The notes beneath the pieces were generated by a model, which worked only from the letters and a program-made list of their open reading frames with translations, did no database searches and was not told the DNA's origin. Source: PoT sp049331405 (lineage in GTDB: Bacteria; Planctomycetota; Planctomycetia; Isosphaerales; Isosphaeraceae). Taken from it: 64,000 nucleotides of DNA. How positions within the stretch are numbered: the stretch's first letter is position 1; each line of letters opens with the position of its first letter. Shown piece after piece: positions 41,320 to 49,930 of the stretch. Made by a program: the position numbers and the translations under genes. The stretch covers positions 4,898,001 through 4,962,000 of the forward strand of contig NZ_CP186274.1 of assembly GCF_049331405.1 (NCBI RefSeq), read 5' to 3'.

Positions 41320-41751
41320 ATGCCCTACAATCGCAGATCGATCCTATCCGCAATTGCCTGCGCGCTGCCCCTCGGCCTGGGCCAGCGTGCCAATGCCGCG
41401 ACGCCAACGGACCTCGCGACCCCGCCGAAGCTCCGGTTCCGGCCTTTCGAGGAAGCCGTTTGCCAGGCTTTCGGCGACGATACGTCAATCCGCTGCCGCA
41501 GGGTCGAGGTCGGTCATTCCGACGAAATTCGGGCCGGCGTGCAGGGCTGTCACAACGACCGACCATTCGCTGGCTTCCCCACCGGACACCTGCGGATCGT
41601 CCGATGCAGTTCCGAACCGGGTCCGCTCTTGCAAGGCGTGCGACTCTATGTCTGCACGGTCGACGTCGTCCACACGGGGGGACATCGTTCCGGCGAACCA
41701 AGCCGCCCGCTCAATTTCGGCTCGCTGCCCCCGGCTCCCTCCTTCTCATGA
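41320..41751 (+). CDS. Exported protein of unknown function (143 aa)
   Basis: A signal peptide (MPYNRRSILSAIACALPLGL, then an ANA-A site) followed by a mature part with five cysteines and no family I recognise. AAGGA nine bases upstream. It lies 115 bases after catalase and ends before a bidirectional terminator. Codon bias is moderate, so it could be a decaying or young gene. Confidence 0.55.
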   Translation: MPYNRRSILSAIACALPLGLGQRANAATPTDLATPPKLRFRPFEEAVCQAFGDDTSIRCRRVEVGHSDEIRAGVQGCHNDRPFAGFPTGHLRIVRCSSEPGPLLQGVRLYVCTVDVVHTGGHRSGEPSRPLNFGSLPPAPSFS

Positions 41752-41817
41752 TCGACCCCGAATTTCAAGCTCCAGCGGCCGGCGGCGACACGTCGGCCGT
41801 TGTCCCTTCGAAACAAA

Positions 41818-41849
41818 CTCATCCCCCCGCAGTAGAACCGGGGGATGAG
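41818..41849. terminator. Bidirectional intrinsic terminator
   Basis: A 10-bp stem CTCATCCCCC/GGGGGATGAG with a 12-base loop lies between convergent genes. On the minus strand it is followed by TTTGTTTCG, so it serves best for the dehydrogenase gene ending at 41875. Confidence 0.75.
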
Positions 41850-41874
41850 CAAGTGATTCTTCCCTGAAGTGACA

Positions 41875-43044
41875 TCAAGGTTTCAGGACGACCTTGATGC
41901 ATTTATCTTTCTTGTCGCGGAAGGTCTTGTAAGCTCCAGGTGCCTCCTCGAGCGGGATCTTGTGGGTGATGACGAAGGATGGGTCGATCTCGCCCTTCTG
42001 GATCTTCTCCAGCAGGGGTTTGGTATAGCGCTGGACGTGCGTCTGGCCCATCTTGAGCGTGAGCCCCTTGTTCATCGCCGCGCCCATGGGGATCTTGTCG
42101 AGGAATCCGACGTAGACACCGGGGATTGAGACCGTGCCCCCCTTGCGACAACACATGATCGCTTCGCGAAGGACGTTAGGTCGGTCGGTAGCCAGTCCGA
42201 CAGAGGCCTTCGCCTTGTCGAGCACCGCATCGAAACTGCCGCCGGCGTGGGCCTCGGCCCCCACGGCGTCGATGCAGCTATCGGGACCCCGCCCCTTGGT
42301 CATCTCCATCAAAGTCTCATAAACATCCTGCTTCTCGAAGTCGATCGTCTCGGCCTTCCCCTGCCGGGCCATCTCCAGGCGTTCGGGGACAGTGTCGATG
42401 GCAACGACCCGCCCCGCGCCGAGCATCCAGGCGCTCCGGATCGCGAACTGGCCGACGGGCCCGCAGCCCCAAATTGCCACGGTGTCGCCGGGTTGGATCT
42501 GGGCGTTCTCGGCCCCCATGTAGCCGGTGGGGAAGATGTCGGAGAGGAAGACGACCTGCTCGTCGGGAAGTTCGTCGGGGATCACGACCGGGCCGACGTC
42601 AGCATAAGGCACTCGCAGGTATTCAGCCTGCCCGCCGGGGTAGGCGCCCAGCATGTGCGAATAACCGAAGAGCCCCGCGGGCGACTGCCCCATGGCCTTA
42701 CGGGCGATCTCGGCGTTGCGGTTACTCGTGTCGCAGAGGGAATACTCGGTCCGCTTGCAGTACCAGCATTCGCCGCAGGAGATCGTGAACGGGACGACCA
42801 CGCGATCGCCTTTCTTGAGGCGTTTCACGTCCTTGCCGACCTCGACGACGACGCCCATCGGCTCGTGACCGATGACGTCGCCGGGTTCCATCGTCGGCAT
42901 GTAGCCGTCGTAGAGGTGGAGGTCGGAGCCGCAGATGCAGGTGGTCGTGATCTTGATGATGACATCGCGCGGATCTTCGATCGTCGGGTCGGGGACGGTA
43001 TCGACGCGGACGTCGCTCTTCCCGTGCCAGCAGAGCGCTCTCAT
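41875..43044 (-). CDS. Zinc-dependent dehydrogenase, glutathione-independent formaldehyde dehydrogenase-like
   Basis: 389 residues of the medium-chain family in the FdhA-like branch. Seen: catalytic zinc motifs CICGSDLHLYDG and GHEPMG, the four-cysteine structural lobe (CGECWYCKRTEYSLC), DIFPTGYMGAENA and a Rossmann motif WGCGPVGQFAIRSA. It probably oxidises formaldehyde or another small aldehyde with bound NAD. GAGGAT precedes the ATG closely. It lies 45 bases downstream of a small membrane-protein gene and probably shares its transcript. Confidence 0.92.
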   Translation of the reverse strand: MRALCWHGKSDVRVDTVPDPTIEDPRDVIIKITTTCICGSDLHLYDGYMPTMEPGDVIGHEPMGVVVEVGKDVKRLKKGDRVVVPFTISCGECWYCKRTEYSLCDTSNRNAEIARKAMGQSPAGLFGYSHMLGAYPGGQAEYLRVPYADVGPVVIPDELPDEQVVFLSDIFPTGYMGAENAQIQPGDTVAIWGCGPVGQFAIRSAWMLGAGRVVAIDTVPERLEMARQGKAETIDFEKQDVYETLMEMTKGRGPDSCIDAVGAEAHAGGSFDAVLDKAKASVGLATDRPNVLREAIMCCRKGGTVSIPGVYVGFLDKIPMGAAMNKGLTLKMGQTHVQRYTKPLLEKIQKGEIDPSFVITHKIPLEEAPGAYKTFRDKKDKCIKVVLKP

Positions 43045-43089
43045 GGTGGATCCTCGTTGTCCTGGGTCTGGGATGTTGAGCTTGTGTAT

Positions 43090-43536
43090 TTACTTGCCCG
43101 GCGCCACTTCAGGGCTGTCGCGATAGTGGGGGTTCGACCCATCGGCCACGTTCTCGCGATGCGTGCGGAGTGAGCCGTGGGGACGCCCGCTGTGGAGGCG
43201 ACGGGCACACCAGTAGTCGAGCGCGGTGATGCCGGCGACCGTCACAATCGCGGCGGCGAGGTTCTCCTTCTTCGGGTTGTCCTCGGTGAACCCAGAGCCA
43301 AGGGCGGCCAAATCGAGGGCGTCTCCGGCAACCCTCGCCCAGACGCCGGCACGAGGCTGCTCCGATCCCAGGATCATCACGCCGGCGGCCATCTCGCGAA
43401 CGCCGAAGGCCCGCAGCAACCAACTCTTATCTTCCATTCCCAGGGCCCGGCCTATGTGTCGGCCCGCGACGACCTCGGCCAGGCCGAGGCCGAGACTGAA
43501 CCAGCCCAACCCGCGTGCAACTCTCATCTCGTTCAT
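43090..43536 (-). CDS. Membrane protein of the cyclase/dehydrase-associated type
   Basis: 148 residues with segments at ARGLGWFSLGLGLAEVVAG, LLRAFGVREMAAGVMILG, and AAAIVTVAGITALDYWCARR. The conserved GxREMAAG and VAGDALDLAAL pattern is that of small membrane domains often found with SRPBCC cyclase-like proteins. The tail from about residue 115 is hydrophilic. AGGAG before the ATG. It sits between the beta-propeller and dehydrogenase genes in one likely operon. Confidence 0.75.
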   Translation of the reverse strand: MNEMRVARGLGWFSLGLGLAEVVAGRHIGRALGMEDKSWLLRAFGVREMAAGVMILGSEQPRAGVWARVAGDALDLAALGSGFTEDNPKKENLAAAIVTVAGITALDYWCARRLHSGRPHGSLRTHRENVADGSNPHYRDSPEVAPGK

Positions 43537-43593
43537 GTTGCCACTCCTAGCAATGATGTAATGATTTATGCGGTCGCATTCCGAAGAGGTCCA

Positions 43594-44775
43594 TCAGCGG
43601 ATGAGCCTCACAGGTTCGGAGTCGATCGGGGTTCGGAAGAGGACATAAGGCTTCTGGCGGAGGTCCTTCCCCTTGTTGTAAGCGGCCTGGCGATGGAGTT
43701 GGTTTGCCGTGAAATAGAGGTAGCCATCGGCGGCGACCGAGAGCGTATCGGGCCAGAGGACTCTCGGGTCGTGGACGATGGTCTCGATGGAGCCATCGGC
43801 AAGGCGTCGGACGATCGCATTCTGCTCGTAATTCGTGGCGTAGATCCTCCCCTTGTCGTCCGACTCCAGGCCGTCGGACGCCCCCTTCTCGCCGTGATCG
43901 ATGACGGTCTTCGCCACCTGTTCATCGCTCTGGCGACCATCGACGAGTGCGTCGATGCTCACGCTATAGAGCTTGCGACTGATCAGCGGGCAGTAGAAAA
44001 GGCGTTTGCCGTCATGGCCGATGGCGATGCCGTCGGAGCCAAGCGACAGGGGCTTCTCCTCGCCCGAGAGCTTGGTCTCACGAAGCGGGAGTCCCTCGAT
44101 CAGCGGGAGAAAACCCGACTCGGCCTTGGTCGAGGGGTGGTCATCGAGGCGTCGCCAGCTCTTGCCGGACTCGAGGTCCACGACGATGATGCCATTCGGC
44201 CCATTCCCCGAGGAATCGGTGAGGAAGGCGTATCCCGCCTCGCCGCGTCGGAGGTCGAAGCGTACGTCGTTAAGGTAGCTCGTCGTGAGGGCAACGTCGG
44301 CGGGGAAAAGAATCGTCTTGAAAATCTTGTCGGTGGTCAGGTCCACGCCAATGAGCTTCGGACCACCTGGCACTGTTGGGCCGAACTCGATGCTGCCGGT
44401 GTCCACGATCCAGAGTCGGTCGAGGGGGTCGACCACGACGCTTTGCACCGAGATCAGCCGCCGGCTCGCATGGGTCTCGTCGGAAAGGTTGATCTCGGCA
44501 CCGGGAAAGGCGACGGCCTCGCCATGCTTCAGTTCGGCGACTGTAAAGTCAACTTTGTCGCCCCACCTCGGGAAATTGACGAAGATCCGCCCAGTCCTGG
44601 ACACTGTCACGCCCGTCGGCATCGGCCCGTCGAAGGTAGCGACGATCTCGAGCCGCCCGGTCGGCCGATCCTGCGCCAGTTCACCAGCCAACGTGATCGC
44701 CGGTGACGTTAGCCCCACCACGGGAAGCGAGGTCGCGAGCCATCTCAGCCATGTCATCTTCATGTTTGAGAGCAT
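43594..44775 (-). CDS. Exported major-royal-jelly/Yellow-family beta-propeller protein
   Basis: 393 residues with a signal peptide (WLRWLATSLPVVGLTSPAIT). The mature part is a six-bladed propeller of the MRJP/Yellow family: PTGVTVSRTGRIFVNFPRW, VVVDPLDRLWIVDTGS, LNDVRFD, GFAFLTDSS-like and GSDGIAIGHDGKRLFYCPL. Bacterial members are known, mostly of unknown function, possibly sugar- or lactone-linked. ATGs at 44775 and 44763 are both possible; GGAG is placed better for the second. It heads a likely three-gene operon with the membrane protein and the dehydrogenase. Confidence 0.87.
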   Translation of the reverse strand: MLSNMKMTWLRWLATSLPVVGLTSPAITLAGELAQDRPTGRLEIVATFDGPMPTGVTVSRTGRIFVNFPRWGDKVDFTVAELKHGEAVAFPGAEINLSDETHASRRLISVQSVVVDPLDRLWIVDTGSIEFGPTVPGGPKLIGVDLTTDKIFKTILFPADVALTTSYLNDVRFDLRRGEAGYAFLTDSSGNGPNGIIVVDLESGKSWRRLDDHPSTKAESGFLPLIEGLPLRETKLSGEEKPLSLGSDGIAIGHDGKRLFYCPLISRKLYSVSIDALVDGRQSDEQVAKTVIDHGEKGASDGLESDDKGRIYATNYEQNAIVRRLADGSIETIVHDPRVLWPDTLSVAADGYLYFTANQLHRQAAYNKGKDLRQKPYVLFRTPIDSEPVRLIR

Positions 44776-45113
44776 CTCCGTGTCGATGGGCGTCCCGCTC
44801 GATCGCGACTTTTCCGCGATGACTTCACATCAACTGACACGAGATAACCTATGCAAAAGGCGAGCCCGAAACAGGTTAATGATTTCCGTGCTTCCGGCCG
44901 GGCCTTAGGAATCGCCTTAAGCCATTCCGTGGCCACTCATCAGAAAACCCCATTGCCCCCATCTCTCCCATAACATTGCATCATTACTATTTGCGACTTG
45001 ATGGCCGCGTCATATCGCAAGGTGATTGCAGTTCGTGCTTACAAAGCTTGCAAACTGGACGGGATGAGATTGGGATATTCGGCGGGACCTTCGGCCTACT
45101 CGATGGATGCCGC
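44776..45113. other. Intergenic region
   Basis: Lower GC than its surroundings. The frame upstream of the ATG at 45114 stays open for 46 codons but has no good ribosome site, so I treat it as non-coding. It should hold the promoter of the minus-strand operon. Confidence 0.4.
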
Positions 45114-45728
45114 ATGAATCCGTACGTCAGCACGATCATTTTCTCCGCCCCGATGATTCACGCGCTGCTCGCCAACAGGAAGAGTCAGACGCGTCGGCTG
45201 ACCTCGAGCCGTTGGCTGAGCCTCAAGGAGCGGTTGGAGGGGGGCCAACCCTGTTTGTTATGGGTCCGCGAGGCGTGGAGGCTCGATTCCCTCACGGTTG
45301 AGTCCGCCGGCGTCGTTTTCAGGGCATCGCCATCCGACCTACCGCGAAAGATCCTCACATCAACGCTCGCGAACGCGAAGCTCACCTCGGCCCGAGAAGG
45401 CTGGCGATCGCCGCTGCACATGCCCCGCTGGGCGTCCCGCTTGACGTTGGAGTTGCTCGATATCCGGGTGCAGAAACTTCAGGAGTTGTCTGAGGCCGAC
45501 GCGATCGAGGAGGGCGTTGAGTGCGCACCCGGCGGGAACGGCTGGAGGAACTACCAGTCGCCCGCCTCGGACCGACCCTTTGATAAACCGGTGGACTCCT
45601 ACCGAAGCCTCTGGCTCACCCTGCATGGGGGGGAAGCTTGGAGCCAGAATCCCGTGATTGTTGCCATCCGCTTCCGAACGCACGCCAGAAATGTGGACGA
45701 ACTCATCCAGGCACGGGAGGAGGAATAG
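45114..45728 (+). CDS. Phage-type ASCH-like protein
   Basis: About 204 residues. The order of motifs matches a protein common in tailed-phage and prophage genomes: MIHALLANRKSQTRRL, LLWVREAWRL, HMPRWASRLTLELLDIRVQKL, EADAIEEGVE, then a C-terminal W-x-NP segment (AWSQNPVIVAIRF). The fold is ASCH/PUA-like and RNA or modified-base binding has been proposed for the superfamily. The ribosome site is weak. An isolated phage gene beside low-GC DNA suggests transfer. Intact in length. Confidence 0.78.
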   Translation: MNPYVSTIIFSAPMIHALLANRKSQTRRLTSSRWLSLKERLEGGQPCLLWVREAWRLDSLTVESAGVVFRASPSDLPRKILTSTLANAKLTSAREGWRSPLHMPRWASRLTLELLDIRVQKLQELSEADAIEEGVECAPGGNGWRNYQSPASDRPFDKPVDSYRSLWLTLHGGEAWSQNPVIVAIRFRTHARNVDELIQAREEE

Positions 45729-45993
45729 CGAAAGATGGGACGAGCCCCGGCATTCAGAAAAGGTCGATTCTGCCGAGGGGCCTTTCGAGGCAGATCCACC
45801 CAGCCTGGCATTGGATTCGCGATCGAAGGCTCGTCGGAGGAGCCAGTCGACTCGATACCGAAGGCGGGCATGTCCCGGATATCCGATGCGAGAAGAGAAC
45901 TCACCGACGGTTCATGGCGAGCCGGGAGAAGACCCCGAAACACGCATCCGGAATCCGTCGCCGCAACGTAGGAATGCTCAAGGAGGCATCCAC

Positions 45994-47052
45994 CTGCAAA
46001 GTCATGACCTGATCCTCCGGGAGTCGAAACCCAAGAATCTGGAGTCACCCTTCTCGGACCTCGAAGGCTTCCTCACTCCAAACAATAAGTTCTACGTACG
46101 CAATCATTTCGACATTCCTGAGATCAGCGATTCGAGTTGGCGGCTGAAGATCGAGGGAGCCATCGATAAGCCCATCGAGATCGGCATTCAGGACATAAAG
46201 CGGATGCCATCGCACGTGCTGACGGCCATGCTCGAGTGCGCAGGAAACGGGCGAGCCTATCTGGAGCCCAAGGCCAAGGGCATCCCCTGGGGAGCGGGGG
46301 CGGTGAGCAATGCGGAATGGACCGGCGTGCCGCTCAGGGATCTCCTCAGCCGAGCCGGCCTCAAGCCCGGGGCTCTTGAGGTGATCCTCGAGGGGGCAGA
46401 CCGCGGGACGATCGACGAGGAGCCGAAGACGCCGGGTGATATCCATTTCGCCCGCAGCATCCCACTCGTGAAGGCCCTCGACGACGTGTTCCTCGCCTAC
46501 GAGATGAACGGCGAAGTCCTGACCCCGGAACATGGCAGACCCCTGCGAGCCATCGTGCCGGGCTGGTATGGGATGGCCTCGGTTAAGTGGCTGTCTCGCA
46601 TCGTCGTCACCGATCGGCACTTCAATGGTTACTTCCAGACGCTCGAATACTCGATCTTTGAACGCCATTCGGGAATCCCCACACTTGTGCCCCTTGCCGA
46701 GAACGCCGTGAAAGCGGAGATCGCCCGCCCGGCCATGGGCGAGAGCGTCCTGCGCGGCGGTGAATATCGCGTCCTCGGTGCGGCCTGGGCCGGCGAATCG
46801 ATGGTGCGTCAGGTCGAAGTGAGCGTCGACGACGGGGAACATTGGCAATTGGCCCGGCTCCTCGGCGATCCCGTCCGCCACGCATGGACGCTGTGGGATT
46901 GGTTCTGGCGGGTCCCCGAGAGGGCCGGGCATTATCGCCTGATGGCGAGGGCGACGGATGCCCGAGATCGCACGCAGCCCGATCATCGCAATGAGGACCT
47001 CAGGACGGTGATGATCCACCACGTCGTGCCGATTGAGGTTCAAGTGAAATAG
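45994..47052 (+). CDS. Sulfite oxidase-like molybdenum enzyme, probable CTG start
   Basis: About 352 residues, cytoplasmic unless an upstream start adds a signal. The molybdopterin domain has the cysteine ligand C82 in LECAGNGRAYL, plus NKFYVRNHF, WGAGAVSNAEWTGVPL and GWYGMASVKWLSRI. The C-terminal dimerisation domain (about 235-345) is present; no heme domain. A near-perfect AAGGAGG lies seven bases before an in-frame CTG at 45994, with no ATG or GTG nearby in frame. An ATG at 45886 in the same frame has no ribosome site and would add a basic, low-complexity leader. The 265 bases before 45994 show no separate gene. Confidence 0.86.
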   Translation: MQSHDLILRESKPKNLESPFSDLEGFLTPNNKFYVRNHFDIPEISDSSWRLKIEGAIDKPIEIGIQDIKRMPSHVLTAMLECAGNGRAYLEPKAKGIPWGAGAVSNAEWTGVPLRDLLSRAGLKPGALEVILEGADRGTIDEEPKTPGDIHFARSIPLVKALDDVFLAYEMNGEVLTPEHGRPLRAIVPGWYGMASVKWLSRIVVTDRHFNGYFQTLEYSIFERHSGIPTLVPLAENAVKAEIARPAMGESVLRGGEYRVLGAAWAGESMVRQVEVSVDDGEHWQLARLLGDPVRHAWTLWDWFWRVPERAGHYRLMARATDARDRTQPDHRNEDLRTVMIHHVVPIEVQVK

Positions 47053-47506
47053 TGCGTCGGTATTTGTAAGAAAACCTATTAATACTCGTACAAATCTATA
47101 TCATTCTATTAATTAGATGATTTTACAATCGAATCACCTCTGAGGCTTGGGTTTATATTATCTCCTCCACGCATCTCGCTTCCCGCCTGCGTGTAATACC
47201 CCGGTCAGCCCTGGCGATGGCTTGCGATGAGGACGACTCGGGCATTTTGGCCGAACTCGGCCAGAGTTCTCGCTCGACTCGGCTGTGATCTCCCGTCAGA
47301 ATAACAATTCACCTCAAAACAATGAACGAATTCGGCGAGATTGCCATTCTTACAGAAGGCGGATTCTCGCGAATTCTTTTGCCCTCAATCGCTTGCAAAA
47401 TGCTTGTGCCGAAGGTATTGTCACGTGTTAAGAGACTCGACTGATTCGGCGAGTCTCGAACTTGAGGCGGCCAGGTTCTATTGCCCGCCAGCGAATCAAT
47501 TTCCCT
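47053..47506. other. AT-richer upstream region with a leader hairpin
   Basis: About 450 bases with strongly AT-rich stretches near 47053-47160. A hairpin GAGACTCG-(10)-CGAGTCTC lies at 47432-47457, about 50 bases before the next start. No gene seen. Confidence 0.45.
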
Positions 47507-47953
47507 ATGAAACCGTTCATCCGTTGGCGATCGTTCGTCCGCTACGCCGCGACACTTCTGTCGCTGGCGGCGGGCGTACTTATTTCACCGACGGTCGCCT
47601 CGGCCGGTTGTACGAGTCATGTAACCGCCAATACCAACCCGCTCGACATCGCCTCGATGACCGGGTTGGAGATTTTCAAGGGCTCGGGCAAGGATGTGGC
47701 CCATCCTGACGAGGCCCTACCCGGGCGTCGCTTGCCTTGCTCGGGTCCCTCCTGCTCCGAGGCCCCCAAACCCCCGGTCGTCCCGGCCTCGACCGAGTCC
47801 GTGCGGACCGACCAGTGGGGATGCCTCACGGCCGCCCATGAGTTCGACGCGGTCGGCTATTTCACCCTCCGCGATGAAGGGCGAGTCCGGCCCGTCCACG
47901 CGGGTTCGTCGCTCGATCGTCCACCCCGCCATCCTTCCCTCCTCGCCAGTTGA
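47507..47953 (+). CDS. Exported protein of unknown function (148 aa)
   Basis: A clear signal peptide (RYAATLLSLAAGVLISPTVA, then an ASA-G site) and a mature part with cysteines, including CSGPSC near the middle and CTSH at its start. The mature protein is Pro/Ser-rich and of an open planctomycete type; no family assigned. The AT-rich upstream region and a downstream hairpin suggest a single-gene unit at the edge of the pseudopilin/RND locus. Confidence 0.65.
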   Translation: MKPFIRWRSFVRYAATLLSLAAGVLISPTVASAGCTSHVTANTNPLDIASMTGLEIFKGSGKDVAHPDEALPGRRLPCSGPSCSEAPKPPVVPASTESVRTDQWGCLTAAHEFDAVGYFTLRDEGRVRPVHAGSSLDRPPRHPSLLAS

Positions 47954-48002
47954 TCTGAATTCCGGCCTAGAATCCAACCTTTGCGCCACCTCTTCGCGCG
48001 AA

Positions 48003-48030
48003 GTGACTGGCGCCTCCGCGCGCCAGTCAC
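48003..48030 (+). terminator. Hairpin after the exported 148-aa protein
   Basis: An 11-bp perfect stem GTGACTGGCGC/GCGCCAGTCAC with a 6-base loop, 49 bases past the stop. No T-tract. Confidence 0.6.
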
Positions 48031-48147
48031 CTCCAGAGCGTGCCACCGCAAGGGCCTGGAATCCGGCCTGATTGATCACCTCGGCTACGGACATAACCGT
48101 GGCGTCCTGCGCCCTGGGTCTATCCATCGACATTTAACGACTTCGGC

Positions 48148-48169
48148 TCATGACCGTGAACGGTCATGA
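48148..48169. repeat. 22-bp inverted repeat, possible operator
   Basis: TCATGACCGT-GA-ACGGTCATGA has perfect 10-bp arms and a 2-base centre, about 250 bases before the pseudopilin start. Its symmetry suits a dimeric regulator as well as a hairpin. Confidence 0.5.
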
Positions 48170-48416
48170 CTTCGGGTGCGGCGTTTCGCGCCCTCGGGGG
48201 ATGGTACGCGCAGCCCGCGGGCAAACTCCTCGCGGACCCATCGCCGTCACGCTGCAACGACGGAATTATGGTTAGGCTATTTTTGCGCCATCATAAATTC
48301 ACGTTAATGTTATCGAATATTATCCTACGATTGATCCCTCGCCGCCGAACCTATCCAGCGTCGTCGTTGCCGTCATGCAAGATCGTTCTCATATTCACAT
48401 GCTCAAGGAGTTCACC

Positions 48417-49403
48417 ATGAGGTCCAAGCGTTCCGCCTTCACGCTGATCGAGCTCTTGGTCGTGATCGCCATCATCGCCGTCCTGATCGCCCTATTGCTC
48501 CCCGCGGTCCAGGCCGCCCGCGAAGCCGCCCGCCGGTCGCAGTGCGTGAACAACCTGAAGCAGATCGGACTGGCGTTGCACAACTACCACGCGACGCTCA
48601 ACTGCTTCCCGATGAGCATGGGCCTGGACTCGCCCGGTTTCGGCTACCCCTCGCCGAAGTCATACTCCGGCCTGAGCATGCTCCTGCCGTACATGGAACA
48701 GATGAACGTCTACAACACGATCAACTACAGCATCCTCCGCAGCGACCCGGGCAATAACACCGCCATCGCCACGTTCGTGAACACATTCATCTGCCCGACC
48801 GACCCCCAGACGATGCTGCCGGCCGGCCAGGCGGGCGAGAACTATCGCCCCAATTCCGGCAACGGCATCCAGTTCGTCCAGGGGTTGAGCGATCCCTACT
48901 TGCTGAACACCTCCCTGCCGGCATTCAACGGGCCGTTCTACCCGCTGAGCAGCACACGGATCGCCGAGATCACCGACGGCACGAGCGGTACCGCGGCGTT
49001 CGCCGAGGCCGCCAAGGGGGACATGTCCAACGCCATCGGGACCGAGAAGACCGACCAGTTCTGGACCAAGACCTATCCGTCGGCCCCCGATCAGGCCATC
49101 GCCGACTGCTACTCGTTCCAGCCTTCGAACCTGGCCTTCCAGGGGCTCTCGACGGCGGGCGTGCCCTGGCTGACCGGAAGCACCTCGGCCATGTACAACC
49201 ACGTCAACGTCCCGAACAAGCGTTCATGCATCTTCCCTCCGGGACGCATCATGAACTCGGCCAACAGCTACCACCCGGGGGGCGTCAACGTCGGCTTCTG
49301 CGACGGCTCGGTCCGATTCATCAAGGACTCGGTCAACCTCCAGATCTGGCGGGCCATCGGCTCGCGCAACGGCGGAGAGGTCGTGAGTTCCGACGCCTAC
49401 TGA
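48417..49403 (+). CDS. DUF1559 pseudopilin-like protein
   Basis: 328 residues. A prepilin-type N-terminus (KRSAFTLIELLVVIAIIAVL) with Ala rather than Gly before the Phe, then AAREAARRSQCVNNLKQIGL, the DUF1559 core and the C-terminal H-x9-DG signature (HPGGVNVGFCDGSV). Such proteins are amplified in Planctomycetes and probably sit in the envelope through the N-terminal helix. AAGGAG six bases upstream decides the ATG. It is the first gene of a probable four-gene operon with a lipoprotein and two AhpD-like proteins. Confidence 0.95.
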   Translation: MRSKRSAFTLIELLVVIAIIAVLIALLLPAVQAAREAARRSQCVNNLKQIGLALHNYHATLNCFPMSMGLDSPGFGYPSPKSYSGLSMLLPYMEQMNVYNTINYSILRSDPGNNTAIATFVNTFICPTDPQTMLPAGQAGENYRPNSGNGIQFVQGLSDPYLLNTSLPAFNGPFYPLSSTRIAEITDGTSGTAAFAEAAKGDMSNAIGTEKTDQFWTKTYPSAPDQAIADCYSFQPSNLAFQGLSTAGVPWLTGSTSAMYNHVNVPNKRSCIFPPGRIMNSANSYHPGGVNVGFCDGSVRFIKDSVNLQIWRAIGSRNGGEVVSSDAY

Positions 49404-49433
49404 TCCCCAGGGCCCACGACGAGGAATCCTCCG

Positions 49434-49823
49434 ATGCAAGGTTCACGCAAGTTCTCGACGCCGTGTTGCCTGGCGGCCCTGCTGCTCGCGATCATCCCGA
49501 TCGCCTGCGGGGGGCCCAAAGAGGCAGACCCCGACCTCGCCCGCAAGGCGCTGGTGACGGTCCTGGACGCCTGGCACGACGGCCGGAGCGTCGACGAGGC
49601 GAGCAACATCAGCCCGTCCACGACCGTGGCCGACCCCGACTGGCAGGCCGGCTACAAGCTCGCCAAGTATGAGGTCGCCGGCACGACCTCGTCGGCCGGC
49701 TTCGACCTCATGATCCCCGTCGAGCTCTGGCTCCGAGATCCCAAGGGGAAGGACGTCCGCCACAAGGTTCGCTACACCGTGAGCCTCACCCCTGCGCGGA
49801 CGGTGCTACGCGCCCCCCTCTGA
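49434..49823 (+). CDS. Small exported lipoprotein, paralogue A
   Basis: 129 residues. A lipoprotein signal ends in IIPIACGG, then a short mature domain (ARKALVTVLDAWHDGRSVDE, DPDWQAGYKLAKYEVAG). It is homologous to the lipoproteins at 58443 and 60346: the shared pattern is an AxxAL helix, a W-x-D/E-G turn, a D-x-x-W/R-x-AG/PG-x-x-L-x-x-Y segment and later beta strands. It starts 30 bases after the pseudopilin gene with GAGGA eight bases upstream. Function unknown; pairing with DUF1559 is repeated at 59160-60774. Confidence 0.87.
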   Translation: MQGSRKFSTPCCLAALLLAIIPIACGGPKEADPDLARKALVTVLDAWHDGRSVDEASNISPSTTVADPDWQAGYKLAKYEVAGTTSSAGFDLMIPVELWLRDPKGKDVRHKVRYTVSLTPARTVLRAPL

Positions 49824-49851
49824 GCCCTCATTCCAAAGCGCAACGGATCGG

Positions 49852-49874
49852 GGCCCTCACCGATCATGAGGGCC
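49852..49874 (+). terminator. Hairpin between the lipoprotein and first AhpD-like gene
   Basis: An 8-bp stem GGCCCTCA/TGAGGGCC with a 7-base loop, 29 bases past the stop. It may reduce read-through into the downstream pair. Confidence 0.45.
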
Positions 49875-49930
49875 TCGCCGAGCACACATCAGTAAGTCCT
49901 TCTTCCTCGTAACATTGCGAGCCACATACG

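Larger units (their letters stand above)
47954..48416. other. Intergenic region with two hairpins and an AT-rich right half
   Basis: A strong hairpin lies at 48003 and a near-perfect inverted repeat at 48148. The section about 48270-48340 is AT-rich and likely carries the promoter of the downstream operon. No gene seen. Confidence 0.5.

Noticed and set aside
41818..41849. Hairpin as a regulatory operator
   Set aside because: Position between convergent stops and a T-tract on the minus side fit a terminator better.
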